NCBI GenBank assembly: GCA_028280415.1
Contig: JANQLV010000014.1
Location: forward strand, 104,050 to 168,049
DNA from: Saprospiraceae bacterium
Lineage (GTDB): Bacteria; Bacteroidota; Bacteroidia; Chitinophagales; Saprospiraceae
Direction of reading: 5' to 3'
Length of the DNA: 64,000 nt
The stretch's first letter is position 1. Each line of letters begins with the position of its first letter. A model generated the notes under the pieces. That model was not told the DNA's origin. It did no database searches and worked only from the letters and a program-made list of their open reading frames with translations. The position numbers and the translations under genes were made by a program. Below, piece after piece: positions 63,344 to 64,000 of the stretch.

Positions 63344-64000
63344 TCAACTTTCTGATAAAATAACTGAAACATCCATCCGCATCGCTTGCCAGGCCGGCAA
63401 TAAGGCAGATACAATTCCAACTAAAAAGGTAAGTAGTAGTAAGCACTCTTCTCCCGGTACCCATTCTGCTTTGAATTGAAGATTAAAATCATTTTCTGCC
63501 CGTTGGTTTATAAAATATATTCCAATCCGACTTAGTAACCACCCAAAAATGTAGCCCAGGGCAGCCAGCAATAATCCTTCTAATACCAATAGCCCAAAGA
63601 GGTGTCCAGGACGATACCCAACGGACCTCATTAATGCTAGTTCATGCTTGCGGTCCCGAAGTCTGTTGTAGAGGACAAAAAACACACTAAAACCAGCCAT
63701 TAACATAATACCTCCCGCAATCAGTTTTAAAGTACTGATACCAACACCAAGCATATAAAACAGTCGATTGATTTCCAGGCTAGGTAAGACCGCTTGCATA
63801 TTGGTCTGTTCATTAATGATCCGTGGCATGTTGAGCATTGACATTTTGGTTTTATATTTCAATAAAACCGCCGTGATTTCCATGCTATCGGCAGTAATGA
63901 TAGGCTCAGAATGTTCGTGTTCATGTTCGTGTTCATGTTCGTGTTCATGTTCGTGGTCATGGTCATGGTCATGGTCAAAATCCAGCTCCGTCGCCTGAAT
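63344..64000 (-). CDS. ABC transporter permease (FtsX/MacB-like) with His-rich insert, 5'-truncated by window edge
   Basis: The visible 218 residues are the C-terminal part of a FtsX-like permease. An acidic His tract of 11 Asp/Glu-His pairs (about 63911-63976) is followed by a periplasmic segment and three membrane helices: one near GVGISTLKLIAGGIMLMAGF, one near FGLLVLEGLLLAALGYIFG and one near CLLLLTFLVGIVSALLPAW, ending WQAMRMDVSVILSES. ATP-binding partner and first membrane helix would lie to the right of the window. The His tract suggests zinc or nickel binding. The frame is open to base 64000 and a start within the window (63883) would split the His tract off, so the true start lies beyond the edge. 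Confidence 0.88.
   Translation of the reverse strand: MQATELDFDHDHDHDHEHEHEHEHEHEHEHSEPIITADSMEITAVLLKYKTKMSMLNMPRIINEQTNMQAVLPSLEINRLFYMLGVGISTLKLIAGGIMLMAGFSVFFVLYNRLRDRKHELALMRSVGYRPGHLFGLLVLEGLLLAALGYIFGWLLSRIGIYFINQRAENDFNLQFKAEWVPGEECLLLLTFLVGIVSALLPAWQAMRMDVSVILSES
63911..63976 (-). repeat. in-frame hexanucleotide repeat encoding (Asp/Glu-His)11
   Basis: Read on the minus strand there are 11 hexamers of the types GACCAT/GACCAC and GAACAT/GAACAC, encoding four Asp-His and seven Glu-His pairs. The alternating CAT/CAC codons form a 12-base unit. Length change by slippage would keep the frame. Confidence 0.93.

Noticed and set aside
63768..63998. A rightward frame encoding Cys-Ser and Trp-Ser repeats
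   Set aside because: It is the antisense of the Asp/Glu-His tract of the ABC permease.
1..64000. tRNA genes, insertion sequences, prophage or integrase
   Set aside because: No T-loop-like GGTTCRANTCC with a fitting acceptor stem and no transposase or integrase motif was seen on either strand by eye; a tRNAscan and IS search would confirm.

Overview
The window is a chromosomal segment of a Bacteroidota bacterium. It carries type IX secretion (T9SS) genes (PorU, PorV, a PorP/SprF-like protein, GldJ), several proteins with T9SS C-terminal sorting domains, a Porin_10-type putative porin, and many promoters of the Bacteroidota type (-7 TAnnTTTG with an occasional TTTG about 19-21 bases upstream). 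Gene content (long SprB-like adhesin, CTDP-type repeat, large NtrY-like kinase) fits the Saprospiria/Lewinella side of the phylum, but that placement is inference. Genes are dense on both strands. I saw no insertion sequence, prophage, CRISPR array or tRNA.

Layout. 0.4-4.2 kb: lipid synthesis and translation (fabH, efp, accB, accC), closed by a clear terminator. 4.3-10.2 kb: an MsbA-like ABC exporter, a T9SS-sorted protein, a small outer-membrane protein, a hemolysin III family protein and a PLP-dependent deaminase. 10.2-14.9 kb: a 1255-residue sensor kinase, then the RNase P RNA gene (rnpB). 14.9-25.4 kb: T9SS island; porU and porV run leftward, porP/sprF and gldJ run rightward, followed by a lipoprotein. 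25.5-35 kb: murF, a degenerate arginase-like protein, an OmpA-family protein, a CoA-binding protein, the pyruvate dehydrogenase E2, recR, and a glycosyltransferase fused to a polyprenyl-phosphotransferase-like region. 35-46 kb: M48 and M20 peptidases, an NtrC-like regulator without its DNA-binding domain, a LOG-family protein, a porin, fabI and recN. 46-56 kb: an M1 aminopeptidase, hypothetical proteins, a 0.7 kb gene-free stretch that may encode small RNA, and a 1284-residue adhesin with 79-residue repeats. 56-60.3 kb: hemC-exonuclease-hemD facing lpxD across a 57-base double promoter. 60.5-64 kb: a leftward operon that looks like zinc homeostasis (His-rich ABC permease, DUF3299-like protein, DUF1826, a 63-residue protein, COG0523 GTPase), cut by the right edge.

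How the parts fit. PorU and PorV are the cell-surface end of T9SS, GldJ and PorP/SprF belong to its motor and adhesin side, and at least three encoded proteins (6.3, 14.9 and 51.7 kb) look like its cargo. FabH, AccB/AccC, FabI and LpxD together supply fatty acids and lipid A; MurF, the exporter and the glycosyltransferase build the envelope. The least described parts are the zinc-type operon, the arginase-like pseudoenzyme, the regulator lacking its helix-turn-helix, and the structured gene-free region at 48.8-49.6 kb.
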